Of a DNA stretch of 64,000 nucleotides, positions 33,378 through 46,400 are shown piece by piece. Every line of letters starts with the position of its first letter. Position 1 is the first letter of the stretch. A model generated the notes under the pieces. It was not told the DNA's origin, ran no database searches, and was given only the letters and a program-made list of their open reading frames with translations. Source of the stretch: Sphagnum compactum (Eukaryota; Bryophyta; Sphagnopsida; Sphagnales). The position numbers and the translations under genes are program-made. The stretch is taken from contig OZ234503.1 in NCBI GenBank assembly GCA_965153455.1, forward strand, positions 11,289,118-11,353,117, in the 5' to 3' direction.

Positions 33378-33835
33378 CAATAGCCAACATAGGTATAGCC
33401 AAAATAAAAATAAGCAACATAAATTTAGCCAATTTAGGTATAGCCAATATAAAAATAAACAACATAGGTTTAACCAACCTAAGTATAACTAACATAAGAA
33501 TAATCAACATAGGTATAACCAACTTAAGTATAGCCAGTTCATAAAAATAACCAACATAAAAATAGCCAACATAGGTATAATTGACATAGGTATAGTTAAT
33601 ATAAGAATAACCAACATAGGTATAGTCGACTTATGTATAGACAACATTAGAATAGTCAACATATGTTTAATCAACCTAGGTATAGCCAACATATATATAA
33701 TTAACATAAGTATAGCCAACATAACGTAAGTGTACTTGTACATAACCTAATTATAGCCTAAATATAATCTACATAGTTTAAGGTAGCCTACATAGCTTAA
33801 ATGTAATTTATATAACTTAGGGTAAGCTTACAATA
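33378..33835. repeat. 15-bp-period minisatellite and diverged arm extension, right
   Basis: ATAGCCAACATAGGT-like units from 33,378 to about 33,725, then 110 bp that align with 17,306-17,420 at visibly lower identity, e.g. a 9-bp insertion (GGCTACCTA) on the left at about 17,302. The 47-bp higher-order block of the left array is absent here. Confidence 0.8.
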
Positions 33836-35009
33836 TAGCCTATGTTTATTTAGGTACGTATTCTAAGTTAGCTTAAAGCAAGCAAATCTATTAATTAAGC
33901 TATTCAAGTAAGTTGAAAGAAAATGTTATGAATTTTTATTGACATGTTATTTCACATAAAAAGGAAGTGGTACAATAGTTGAGGACTTGGCCTTTCAAAA
34001 TGTAGGTGAGGGGTTCAAGTCTTAAATCTTGCAACCTAGTTGGCAAAACGAACCTAGGTTAAGCTTACTAGGTTTCATTAGCCATGTTAAGCTTCCTAGT
34101 AGGTTAGGTTTTTTAACCTGGGCCGACTAGTCCTAAGTACCTAGTGGATAGGTGCCTTGGCCTCGCCTTGCCACATGGCAACATTTCATTGGATGTTTAA
34201 TGTTTACCACATGGCAACATATAATTGGATGCCTATGCTTGCCATGTGGCAACACATCAAGTGAATGCCTACACATGCCACATGGCATAATTTCAATGGA
34301 AAAGGACTTGCCATATTTTTAATTAATCATTTGATCCAATGGCAAAAGAAGGCCTAATTTGAACCGTTGGATGGTTTTCCATGATTGTGTTAGATAGTAT
34401 CATTAGACCAATCCACTAAGGTTTGATTGGTCATTACCATGCAACTTTGATCACTAGCCCATTCCATTACGTTAGGCCAAATGTCACTATAATGTTAATA
34501 TAGTGGAATTGGTCTAATTCATAAAAAAATGAGTGCATTGTGTAATGGTTGGGACCACATCTCCTAGTAATGATGCAACACATTTTGCAAAAATAGACAT
34601 TCTATACATGTTGTGAAAGTGCCCAAAGTGAGGCCCCATAATGTGCTTTCACTGATTGAAAGTAGGTTTTAAAAACGTTTGATACAACTTTTAAAACTTT
34701 CAAAAACTTCAACATATCACATTTGATGCCCTCATGTAGTTCAAAAGGACAATCTCATAAAGCACCACCTATTTTCTAATTTACTTGTCACAAATTTGTG
34801 TATTTTTACTCATGAGGACTACTTTTTTGTTATACTTTAGCATGCTTTAATCTTGACCATTGATGCAAAATGGTCGTGTCATGTCAATTTTGGACTTTTG
34901 GGACTAGAACTCTTACCACTTTTGAGCCACCTTAACTTGTGCAACTACCTTAGAAAAAAATTATTGTACTTTGTGAATTTATTTATGTTGTACTTTGAAT
35001 ATTTCTTCC

Positions 35010-35638
35010 TCACATAAAGAGTTGATGAACTTTCATTGTATAGATCATGAACATGTACTCTTTCATCAATGTTTCTTCTTGGATCAAGTTTGTGATCAAA
35101 GATTGAAGAATCAAGTTAGGTTGTCTCATTAAAAAACTTATGAATGTTTTATGGCTTGGAGGCATACTCCTCATAATCCAAATAATTGCTTCGTCATCTA
35201 GCATGGCTGCACCTATGGTAGTTAGTTGATGGAGATTTGCTCCAAACAAATGGACGTGTTTTGTAACATTGTCACTTTCCTTCATCTTCAAGGTATAAAA
35301 CTTATCCTTTAGATGCATTTTGGTTCTAGAACATCTTGAGATTGGAACAATCTTGCTAGTTCTATCCATGCTAAATTTGATGTTGCACATGATTGAACAT
35401 GTGTACGACATTATTGTCCAAGCAACTATTAATATATGGTAAGAGACAATGTCCCTTTCCTCCCACCAATTGATGCTTCTTGCTCCTATGGCAGGCAAAG
35501 CTAGAGTACATGTAGTAATTTGGGCTGCAGTTGGAGCTATCGACTTTGGTACAGCACCATTTATGATATTCCATAATTTTTCGACTTTTCATATCAATGT
35601 CAATCTATGAACCCATATGTTATAAAAAGTTCCATCAA
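35010..35638 (-). pseudogene. Copia gag fragment (right arm)
   Basis: Mirror of 15,503-16,131, with the same stop and frameshift. Sharing these lesions shows the gag was already broken when the arms were copied. Confidence 0.7.
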
Positions 35639-35880
35639 ATTTAGTTACATGCGTATGTCAAGTTTCTTTACCATTTATTTGTTGTACAAGGTTTTGGTGA
35701 ATGTATCATGTGGTCCATGATGGATTGTATTTTACAGATTTTGTTTTGTATGATTGAGATCATGTGTATCATGAATCCCTCAATCATTATACAGGTTTGA
35801 CATCTACTCATTTTCTTTGATGATCTCTTGTGCAATTATTTACATTGTGTAAACAAATGCATCTTAGATTACTTAACCAA

Positions 35881-36162
35881 GCTCTATACCATGTGAGAAT
35901 AATGCAAGAGAGATACTTAGGAGAGGAGATCTGCATCTGTATTGATACAAGCTTCTTCTTATACAGTTACACAACCTGAAGGATTATCATGACTCATGAA
36001 AGGTCAACCTTATTCGCTTGAGTCTCTTTAGAGCAGACTAGTGTACTAAGTATTTTACTAGTAACTCTTACACTTTGGGGTTCTCTACCCCTCCCTACGG
36101 ACACATTCTTCTGGCTCAGCTTGATAATAGCTTGAAATGTACTCTGCCAACAAAAGTATCAA
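35881..36162 (-). mobile_element. Copia LTR end and primer-binding site (right arm)
   Basis: Mirror of 14,979-15,260, including the one-base deletion in the tRNA-Met primer-binding site at 35,881-35,891. Confidence 0.5.
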
Positions 36163-36589
36163 CAATTACACTATATAACTAACTTTGCACCTGAAGTTAA
36201 ATCTGATTTTGTATCGAGGTTCATCGAAGTAAACAGGAATCGATGAATCCAAGAGAAACCACGTCGACAACATGTGCATTAGGTGGCAAGGTTCAAGGCA
36301 AATGTGCATAACTTTTGAACAATGTATATGACAGCTCTATCATCATCGAGCATCATGTTCTTGAGTTGTGCGAACTATAGAAACAATATAAAGGTGATCA
36401 GCTGCACATCATGTCTGTTTAATAATTCTGAACTTTTGCAACTATGCTCGGCATGTACAGTGTACACTAGTTTGATTCTGGAAGCAAATGGAGACATCAA
36501 TATTAAGGCAGATTTAGTTCAGATTTAGTTAGTACGGAAGAACACACTAAGTTTACGAAGACACGGGGGAAGGCTGGACACAGTATTTA

Positions 36590-36790
36590 AGTAGCCATAT
36601 TACTCCACTTTATTTTTATAAGAGGATTCAATGCAGATCCAATGTACAAAGGAAATGTTTGGATGACCATCCTGGATCTCTCGATCAACCTATACATTTT
36701 AATCTCGGAGAAAGTGGCGGCCAATCGAGTTCTTATTGACTAACAATCAGGATCTGAATGCTAAGTATAGTAGCTATACTATAGCTAGCG
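36590..36790 (-). repeat. 3' flank block of member C'
   Basis: Mirror of 14,351-14,551. The C-side partner used above to recognise similarity with the B flank at 8,475-8,660. Confidence 0.45.
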
Positions 36791-37072
36791 ACAATATTGT
36801 AAATACGGCTTTAATAAAATCTATAGCACAATGAATCTTTATATGCACACCGAAAAGAATGACGGGACAACAAACAAACAACTCAAGTGCGATTGAACGA
36901 AAATATATCATCAAATAAATAAGTGAATTCAGAATGCTGATTGCAATCCGTTGATTCTGAAATTACGTTCAAACCGACCTGGTCGAACAGGAGTTATGAG
37001 AATTTCTGAACTCGTCGAGAATTTCAATATCTTCAAGATATTGAGTGACGAAAGCTCACGGTCGCAGCCTCA

Positions 37073-37513
37073 TCAATTATTATAGCCCTTCCCGCAGCGG
37101 GGGCAGGGATAACTCGTGCACTTATGCTGAGGATCCGGCTCCGTCAAAGTTGGAGCGGGATATGAATCATGTGAAGTTGGAGCAGTATTGAACTTCCCTG
37201 CATAGATCAAGCTCGCTCGTCCTCGACCGCACACTGGGGAGGGAAATCTTGTGCATCGGTGCCGCAGGTCTGGAAAAGCAATCACAGCCCGAGTGCCATC
37301 TGAGAATCCGACTGTGTGATCACCTTTGATGTCGTCGCCACCTGCTTGTGGGTTCCGAATCTCTTCGGGGACAACATGGGATGTCGAAACACGTCGACCG
37401 CAACCTCCTGCCGATCCGCAATATTCGCATGGAGAAACTTTACTGCCTTGGCAATTGGGTGCGGGTTCGCCATAGGTAATAACCATCTGTCTCTGAGCAA
37501 TGATGAATGCCAT
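37073..37513 (-). CDS. cysteine-rich small protein, member C' (146 aa, mirror copy)
   Basis: The mirrored frame gives the same protein as 13,628-14,068, including both HxC-T-x-[FY]-P-x-P-x-C motifs and the CEYCGSAGGC segment. The two genes converge on the 16.5-kb spacer. With promoter and 3' flank duplicated too, both could be transcribed equally. If the palindrome is an assembly artefact, this is the same gene counted twice. Function is unknown, as for C. Confidence 0.6.
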   Translation of the reverse strand: MAFIIAQRQMVITYGEPAPNCQGSKVSPCEYCGSAGGCGRRVSTSHVVPEEIRNPQAGGDDIKGDHTVGFSDGTRAVIAFPDLRHRCTRFPSPVCGRGRASLIYAGKFNTAPTSHDSYPAPTLTEPDPQHKCTSYPCPRCGKGYNN

Positions 37514-37860
37514 TGTGCGAAGATTTGTAAGTGTGTGAGTGGATTGATAAGAAATCAGAGAGAGAAAGTACTGGAAATTAGAGGATGGCAAGTGAGGAAA
37601 TCTTCCAAGAATAGATCGAAACGTTCTGCGCCCACTGTTACGCAAGCTAAAGCAGAATTCGCAATCAGGAGAATGTGGACCAGTAGCTGGAAGCTTTCAA
37701 TCAATCAGGTTGAACTTCAAAGGTGAGGCACCCAGAAATGTAGACAAAGAAGTCGGAATTTAAGATGAAATGTACGTGCTGGAATTGGAACTCGCTATCA
37801 GAGTGGCGGGGTTCAACGAGTGCAGGCTGTAAGTAGGAGGCGATCAAGCTGATGGGCCAG

Positions 37861-37896
37861 TTGTGAAGATATCAGACTCCTGGGGGAGTTTATATA
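37861..37896 (-). promoter_or_regulatory. core promoter of member C'
   Basis: Mirror of 13,245-13,280: TATATAAA at 37,896-37,889 and the CTGATATCTTCACAA element 14 nt further downstream on the minus strand. Confidence 0.55.
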
Positions 37897-40288
37897 GATT
37901 CTGTGCAGCACCATCCCACTGAATACTCCGATTGTTCAATGCACTAACATAGAAACGTGATCGTAGCTGCAGTCGGCCACAAGAAATTTCGTGACATAAA
38001 GGCATTCGTCCCGTCGGAGAGCAGCTCATATTGTTCAACTGAGGAAATGAGAAAGTCCAGGAGTCCCAGACACTGCGGATCGATGTTCAAAGTCCTTGTA
38101 CGGGGAAGACTAGCTGGCTCGTAGTATTGCAAGAAGTTTCAGCTCATCAGATGATGGTGCTCATCTGGCGAATAATACTACAGCGATTTGCAGTTGATCA
38201 CATGGATCAGCAAGCAAGCGGGCATGATCCTCAAGTTTCATGAGGAGGCAAATGCACATTGTTTGGTGGGCTCCTTGAACGTGAACCATGATGTAATGCC
38301 TGATGTTTGGGGACTAGTGAGCTTTTGAAATTCTCGAAACGGTAATCAGGGTTTTGTCTGATGATCTTACAACGACGACAGGTCAAACAAGCTAGTCTAG
38401 TCGGCCAAATCGGCGAGCCGGGCCTGCCATTCCAGGGTCAAACAAGCTGGAGTTTGTCAAACTCTGGCCTGCATATGTGAAGATGCCTCAGGTGAAGGTG
38501 GTGTGGCAGATGTAGTTGAGACTACGTACTGGTTCCCACAATAGTCACACAAATAGTGAACTATAACGGAAAGAGGACTGAAATTACTCAAACTGAAACT
38601 CAACTGTGAAGCCCAGGATGACAAAAAATAACATTCTAACAAGAAGTTTTGGAGGTTTCTACCTGGGAATATTCTTAAGGAAACTATTCTGCAGTGACTC
38701 CCATTGAATTCTTTAATGCGTCTTATTATATGTGACATTGTAGTGATCCTGTCTGCGAACAATTAACGGTTCCGTGCCTGTCTTGAAACAGGAAGTAAGT
38801 CTGTGGGGGCAAATCCGTAGGAGATGTTTACTTGTACTCTCATTGTACCGTAAAGGACTCTGATGAAGCTGAAGCTCCTTTGGGGGACGTAAATTTGCAA
38901 AATAGATGAGTGCCATACCATCCAGCGGGGTTTCCGTAGTCAACAAGGCTAATTTGGAAAAGGCATACTCTCAATCCCTCGATCCGCCAAGAATTTCGAA
39001 CCGCTAGAAGATTAGAAGTTGCTCCTTGAAAAGCTCCTGGGCGGCTGGCGGCACCTTCGACCGTAACTAACAACTCAGAATGGAGAAGACGGGGCCTGGG
39101 GACGGCCATGAGAAACGGTACGCAGTTACCGATTATCAGTTGGAATGATATGGTATCTACGCGGTGAACAGTGCTAAACATGTATGGTAATATTCGCAGG
39201 CACTTGTGCGGGGTTTCGTGTCCAGACCAGTTCGGGATCCATTTCTTGCAGTGGGAGTCAATTCCTCCTAACTAGATGATTAGATGGTAATTGGAAGGTA
39301 ATTGGAGGCAATCCGTTCGGCAACATCTCCCAAACATCCCTGATTAACACTCCCAATTTCACTAAAGGAAAATAACATGTACATAGGTTCCCATAGCTGA
39401 TGGCAAACGTGGCAAACCTCGCGTTGTCAAACATCCTGTAGGGTTGGCAAATAAAATGTCTCTTCCCGAAAAAAATTCTCTGGGGAAGGGGGCCTAGCTG
39501 TACTATCCCAGTTTACTTTTACTAGGGCACGTGGGGCTGCTGGTCACTCGTACTTCTAGTAAGCCAGCAGACGAATCAGTCTCTGCTGAAGCAGGGTTTC
39601 AGCTTTCAGTTTTCTGATGTAGCTGAAGTGGGGATCATCCATAAGATAGTTTAGCCAAATTTGCCTATAAACACGATATGAAAGTAAAAAGGATAAAGTA
39701 TGCTAGAACCCAATAGAGAAATCTGGCAGTTTATTAACAGAAAAATTCAAAAGACATTTGGCGATACAGGAAACCCAAATAAAAACAGATTTACAACCAC
39801 TTTGGAAAAGAATTTAACAAACTGGCTAAATTTTGCCAGGAAAAAACACCAGTGCTGAAAGATCTGTGCAGTGTGGAGTCAATAGTCTGTGATAAGAGGC
39901 TGCTGCGTTGTGGGAGAAGGAGAAAGTGAGAGATATATTAAATGTAAGGACTGGTCAAACTGGTTTCAGGCTTCAGCCACCAGCTAAATTGCTATTTCCT
40001 TCAGCCGCGGAAAAACCCCAAATTAGTCGGAGGTTTGAAATAGGAAGTTGCATGCCCACGAGTTTTACATGTTTCAAGGCATTGTGCAATTGTCGGTATC
40101 CATGGGTGGATGCCTCGTTCATACTGAAATGCAGTGGCCTCCCCCAACGACCCTCCCCGCCCACGAGCTGTGGGTCCATATTGTACCAACTTGGCGCCAG
40201 TTACCGCCCTGACAATTGTGACTGATTGCGTCACCCTGCTTCTGACAGAGTGACCTAGCGTGAACCAAGGTACCCTGGAGGATGGATG

Positions 40289-40488
40289 NNNNNNNNNNNN
40301 NNNNNNNNNNNNNNNNNNNNNNNNNNNNNNNNNNNNNNNNNNNNNNNNNNNNNNNNNNNNNNNNNNNNNNNNNNNNNNNNNNNNNNNNNNNNNNNNNNNN
40401 NNNNNNNNNNNNNNNNNNNNNNNNNNNNNNNNNNNNNNNNNNNNNNNNNNNNNNNNNNNNNNNNNNNNNNNNNNNNNNNNNNNNNNNN
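40289..40488. other. assembly gap of exactly 200 N
   Basis: A round-number run of N placed at the outer edge of the right palindrome arm; its length is probably nominal. Open frames running through it are meaningless. Confidence 0.98.
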
Positions 40489-41003
40489 ATCATGACTTGG
40501 AGGTTTTTAGCATCAACCTCTTTGTCATCATTTACACAAAAAAAATTTAACAAATTGCATTTCTATTATTCCCTCTCCATATTTTTCTTTGAACATACAA
40601 TTTTTGAAAGTTTATTCACATTTCATTTGTTTCACATTTCCATTAATTGTCCAAGATGTGATCCTAGAATATTTGGCATCACCTCATATGGGACCAACTT
40701 ATGGACTTAAACATTTGGTTCCACAAAAAGTATTAGGTTAACATCTAAGTTAAAAGATGATATTTATTTTTGTTCCTTAACTTTCCCTAAAACAAATGCA
40801 TTAGATTTCACATGTGTTGCCATACTCATTGCCATGTTTGTCATTAGAACTTTTAGGAGTACAAATCCCACCTCTTTAGTGTTGGGTTGATTTGGAGTCA
40901 ATTTGGGGGCCAACTTCTTATTGCTTACACCTTTCCTTTTTTGACCTTTCCTTGAACCCTAATTTTTCCTAGCATGTCATCAATGATTGACCTTGTCATA
41001 ATT

Positions 41004-41160
41004 ATGGATGTAAAATGAAACAATGATTCACATCATGCCCATAAATTTTATAATCGGAACATGGTTGGTTAAGTTTAAAGTTGGAGGTGGTGGCTTGAGG
41101 TGGATTAAAACAATCGTTCTTTCGATGAAACCCACCACATCTCCAACATTTTTCTTTTCC
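41004..41160 (-). pseudogene. retroelement gag zinc-knuckle fossil
   Basis: The minus strand reads KCWRCGGFHRKNDC, a C-x2-C-x3-H-x4-C knuckle. A spacer with FNPPQA follows, then CSDYKIYGHDVNHCF-x-LHP, a second knuckle in which the second Cys is Tyr (TGT to TAT). Stops follow immediately (LHP-Y-L-stop-stop). Double knuckles of this kind belong to LTR-retrotransposon gag proteins. Upstream gag and downstream pol were not found. Confidence 0.6.
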
Positions 41161-41239
41161 TCCATATTTAACAAAATATGATGAGGATGCACCACCTTGC
41201 TACAATTGTGGTGTGGTTTTATTTGGTAGTTGCAGACTA

Positions 41240-44200
41240 TTGAATTGATAATGTTGAGGAGTTCTCAACGGTGAAAACACACTATAATGTAAACAATGTT
41301 AAGGAAAACTAGGACTACATATAGTAATAAAAGTAGTAACACGTAAGATTTCACTCACTTTGCATTTTTAAAAAGATCACATGTAGTTATTAAGAGATTC
41401 AAACATAAAATAAGTTGTTAAAACCATTAATATGCAATTGATTGGTAGTTGTATCATTGTGTAAAAATATACCAATAATTTTATAAACGTTGATTTAGAA
41501 CCTCTATTTCATAATAGACTTCCATTTTTTATTTATTTTGAAAATCCATCTTTTTTATATAAAAGTAAAAACAACATTTAGCCCATCTACATCTTCAATG
41601 GAAGAACATTTTATAACTTAAATAGATCACAGTTTTCATCATTATTATAACATAAAGTACTAACAAATGTTTTTAAAACATCTTACATGAACTTCACAAC
41701 TTGAAAAGAAATTGAGAATTTTAATGAGGAAGATTCTTCTTCATGGTTGTCTTTTTACATGTGCAAAATTTCATGGATAAACTACCATTAAATCTAATCC
41801 TTTGTAATCTTTTTTCACAATTGCAGCATTGTGATAAGGTTGTTGCAAAGTGAAAATATACTCCAATTAATAATTAATTTGTTCATATTTGCTGCAATTT
41901 CATGGTACAATGATATATTGGGATGTAAACAAACATTAATTATAAAATTTAGTTTTATTTATTTTTCTAAACATCCACCATGACATATCAAAGTTCCATA
42001 GGTATTCAAAATGATCAAATTGTGACAATTTTTGTTTACATCGTAATATGCTTTCACCCTCATGTTGTCCTTAATTATTGAACTTAAGAATCACTGCATG
42101 TTTCTTCCATGATGTTTAGTTTGATGCATTTCAAGAATTGGAACACACTTACCAATGTGGGTTGAACAAGTTCCTTGTCCAAAATGTCATACTAGAATTA
42201 GACAACATGTGTTTTTGTGACCCCTTATATCATAATGATGAACCTTCTCATCTGCATGTATGCCTCCCAAAAGCTTTTATGTGGTTTACATTGAAACTTC
42301 AACCAATTTCGTAATTTTTCCATTCAAACCCCATAGTAATTTCTTTGCAATTTTAAAAATAATAATAATAAGGTTCAATGTTGGCACAAGGCCATGTCCA
42401 ATAGTGGATGGGCCAACACCCCAATGGCTATGCCATTAACATTCCCATTTCCATCAACACTCCCACTTCCATTAACCGAATAATATTAAAAGTTGTCACA
42501 ATTGCACTTACAATCATAACAACAATTGGGGCCATAGTACCTACATAATCGGGTGACCAAACACTTGCCACTTTTTTGGGAGATCTAAGCTTCATGGGTG
42601 CACTTGAATTCATGACAAGGACTCTCCAAATGCTAGAACAACCTTTTCCATGCCATGAAAGGTGTGTACAACTATGGATTATGCATTTGTTGCATATCAC
42701 ACTAGTTGTCAAATTCTTAAATGAAATCAATCGACTTGATGGAGCCCACCACTTCTAAATATTGGTGAAACCCTTGGTGGTTCCTCATAATTTGCCCATA
42801 TCCCACAACAATGGTGTAACAATTTATAATTTCTTAGTAGCAAAATCTAAATCCAAATCCCAAGGTTCCCTTCCTAATGACGATGACAATGGCAATGTTG
42901 ATAGTCAAAACCAAGCCCCCTGCTTTCTAAATCCATTAATAATACCACTTGCACCCAAAATATTGTTTATTTGTGAATCCCATGACACCTCCATGGTGAC
43001 CTTTATAAACAATGGGTCCCAAATCGTAATTCCTAATTGTAATTCAAAACACTTGCACCCACCAAGAACATTCCACAAGGCCAAGGAAATGTGGGGTTCC
43101 TTGTGAATAAACAATTGTGGTTTATTGGTTATCAACCTAATCTCACCACCATAATCAAACAATGGAGTTGGTCTACCTTCAGATGGAACCCCCGATAGCA
43201 CCAACAAAGGGTTCCGACCTAAACTCCCCAACTAAATAATCAAACTTATTATTAGAATTTACACTTGTGAAGTCAAGTGGACTTACAATCCAAGGATGAA
43301 TTGGATAGTAACCTTGTCCTTTCCTAGTTGTTAATTAACCAATTATTACCCTTGGGACTAATTACCTAAACAAGGGACGGCATGTAACCTTTCACCCCAA
43401 GGATCTTACATTGTAGTATGCACAAGTGTGAGGAATGATCAATCCATGAGCTGTACACCTTGTTGGATTGTTGAGCAAGCCACACATTTTTTCACAACCC
43501 AATACTTTATGACAACTTATGAACAATATTCCAACAATAAGAATGAACCACATGTGCAACTTCAAACAACACAAAATGGAAATGAACTTTTCATACAACA
43601 CAAATTCCTACTTTTTTAATTCTTGTTTGAAAATTACAACTTAGATTCAAAAGTCAATGGCATGACACTCCACCACCTATGGGGCACAACTTACAAGTAT
43701 TTGGACTTACCAACATAGGTGTCAAGTTGCCAAAAATTTGATGAAAATTGATCCCACACACACCAACTTTCATGCCCTATGGAAACCCTCTAAAACATTT
43801 TGTCTCCATATGGACTAAAATCTCCCATTCATGTAGGCTTCTTCTCCCAAAACCCAATGGTGTAGACAACATCCAATTCTAACCCAATAAGTGGGAGATG
43901 TGATTTCCAAATAAATCCCCAAGTAATAAATTTAAATGCCTTCTTTTTTCTTCATGTCACTTCACATTGTAATATGAAATGACATGATTTGATGTGATGA
44001 TGTGTTTGGTCAAAAGGTTTAAAATGTCTGAATTTTTTTAAATGAATTTTTTGTCCAATCACTAGACCCTTTTTCACCTTCTAAACATGAAGAAAAAATT
44101 GGATGAAATCCCACATCCAAATTCTACATGAAATAAGGCCCACTTGGATGAAAAAGTTGAAAAATTAAATCCCCAAAAATCTGAAAAAAATAAAAAATAA

Positions 44201-46400
44201 ATAAGTTCAACACTTGGCATGTTAGGATTGGGCTCGAACCTAAGGCTTGGAAAATAAAAAAAAATAAAAGTAGTTTTGGGGGGGAGGGGGTTGATATTGG
44301 ACCCCCCTCCCCCATTATCCTAAGGTTCCTTAAACTATGTAACCTTTGGAGCCCACTAAACTTGGCAAGGTTGGCTTAGGTTCACGCCATGAACTCTAGC
44401 TATAGTCAATGATGGCACCCCTCCCCCCTTTGTGTAGCAACACCATGTCCCCCTATGTGCCCTTGTTGCTCCTCTTTTTTGGTGCATGTGGCTATTTTGA
44501 TGAAGGTGAGGACAAAGATCAAAGGAGGGCAACAAAATGATGACCCCCCCCCTCTTCCTGGGTGACCTTTGCTATTCATGAAGGTTGATTAGTCAAGCTC
44601 CTCTTGGGTAATGATGGCAATGTATCGTGGTTGTGATGTTGCCACTATTGTCATTATTGTTGTTCCTCACCTACCAATGCCAAAATAGAAAGGAAGGAAG
44701 AGAAAGAAAAAAAAAGAAAGAGAAAAATAGATAGGCAAGGCTTATATGGCAAAGGCAAGGGTTCCTTTTTACTTCTCTTTGTATAGGTTTTTTCCTCTTT
44801 CCAATTCTAAAGTACGCATGCCCTATTTGGATTCAACTCACAAATGAGTTTTGAACCAAATTTGATGTTGAAAACACCAACTTCACTAAGTGAGCTTCTT
44901 TAATTCAAAAAACAAACCAATAAGTACCCCCTATTACAACTCCTACTAAGTACACACTCCAAAACAAAACTAAACTACATGGCGTTTATTGTTAATAGAT
45001 TCCCATGCAAAACACAAATAAACCCCAATGTGAAAACAACAACAAATCTTGTTATAACATTATCCAACTATATTCACTTTTGGTGTTTCAAAATATTATT
45101 TTTATTTACTTGCAAAACTCATAGGAATCCAAGCCCAAACACACAAGAAAATCCATATAAAAACGTGCACAAACAAAACTTACATAAAACCCAAGAAAAC
45201 TTCTAAAAAATAACAATACGTTTTGGAATTTCAAATAATTTTTAATGATTTGAGATCACACATCATGGGGTTATTTCCCAAACACACAATATCTTGAACC
45301 ATGTTCACATCTATGCTAGTTCCAAGCTAAAAGCATAATTATTTGGGCTAACCCAACTTATCATTTATCAACTTAAACCTAATTGGGCAATTGAATCAAA
45401 ACACTTAACAAAGCTAAGTGACTTCAAAAGACTTTAGCTATTTCAAAATTTTACTTCAATTAATTTATAATAATTTTGAGGATTTAAGGATATATTTAGT
45501 TTCAACTTTAGGGGTTAACATGTAGTTTTGGGTGAAACCACATTACAATGAATGAAAAATGTTGTGCACAAATATTGCTTTTTAGATGTGATGTTTTTGA
45601 ACTTCACATCATGTTTTTGAAGAGGAATTTCGACAATGTTTTTGCATATTATGGTAGCCCAAATTATAAAGAAAGGAATTGTGGAAAAGACTACACTATT
45701 TGATTTCATATTATTGGATATTAAAGAATATTTTTGCAAAAATAAAAATAATCACAATGTAGTAAACAACCCAAGTATATCTCAAAAATGATTGAAATGA
45801 TTGACAAATTTTATGAAATTTGTAATGTCTATTGAACCATATTATTGAACTATGTTTGTGAACCATGTGAAAAGTTGACAATTTCAATTTCACAAATGTG
45901 TATTCTCAATTGGTTGACCATAAATGTGTGATAATTTGAAATTTTGACCAAAAATCACATTCACATGGAGGGGAAACAAAAATTGTGACATGGGTAGTTG
46001 TATAAAATCCATTTCAACTAATAAAACAAAATATTAGTGAAATTTGAAATTAAATATTGGCTCTATTATACTATGTATACCATAAATGCACACACAATTG
46101 TTTGCATTAAACTAGATTCTTTTCCAAATAATATGAGATGTCAATAGCTTCTTGAAAGTCCAAATAATTAGGCTAATACCAAAAATGAAACCCAAAAAAT
46201 AATTTCACCACATTTTGGAGCAATTTAATTTATGTAACATACAATTAAACCCATTTTCCCCCAAGTTAGCCCTTCATAGCATGCTTTCACCCTTTTAACA
46301 TTAGGATTAAAGGTAAAATACATGGGGACCAAGGTTGAAAGGCATTAAAATTAAAATTGTTGATGTAGGCTAATGGATTATAGATCTGTAAGCCTATCTA
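41240..46400. other. AT-rich intergenic sequence
   Basis: No supportable gene. Frames around 42,430-43,230 overlap on both strands and show no domain. Homopolymer C and G runs occur at 44,280, 44,420 and 44,545. Probably decayed element sequence beyond recognition. Confidence 0.45.

Larger units (their letters stand above)
33836..40288 (-). repeat. right arm of the large inverted repeat
   Basis: Mirror image of 10,853-17,305 under x to 51,141 minus x, with the same length and only one difference found. Its outer end coincides exactly with the first N of the assembly gap, so the true extent of the arm is unknown. Confidence 0.93.

Noticed and set aside
40119-40553. Open frames of up to 144 codons through 40,260-40,550
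   Set aside because: They cross the 200-N gap, so most residues are unknown.
42428-43231. Frames of 100, 114 and 108 codons
   Set aside because: Opposite-strand overlap, no recognisable domain, and no paralogue in the window.
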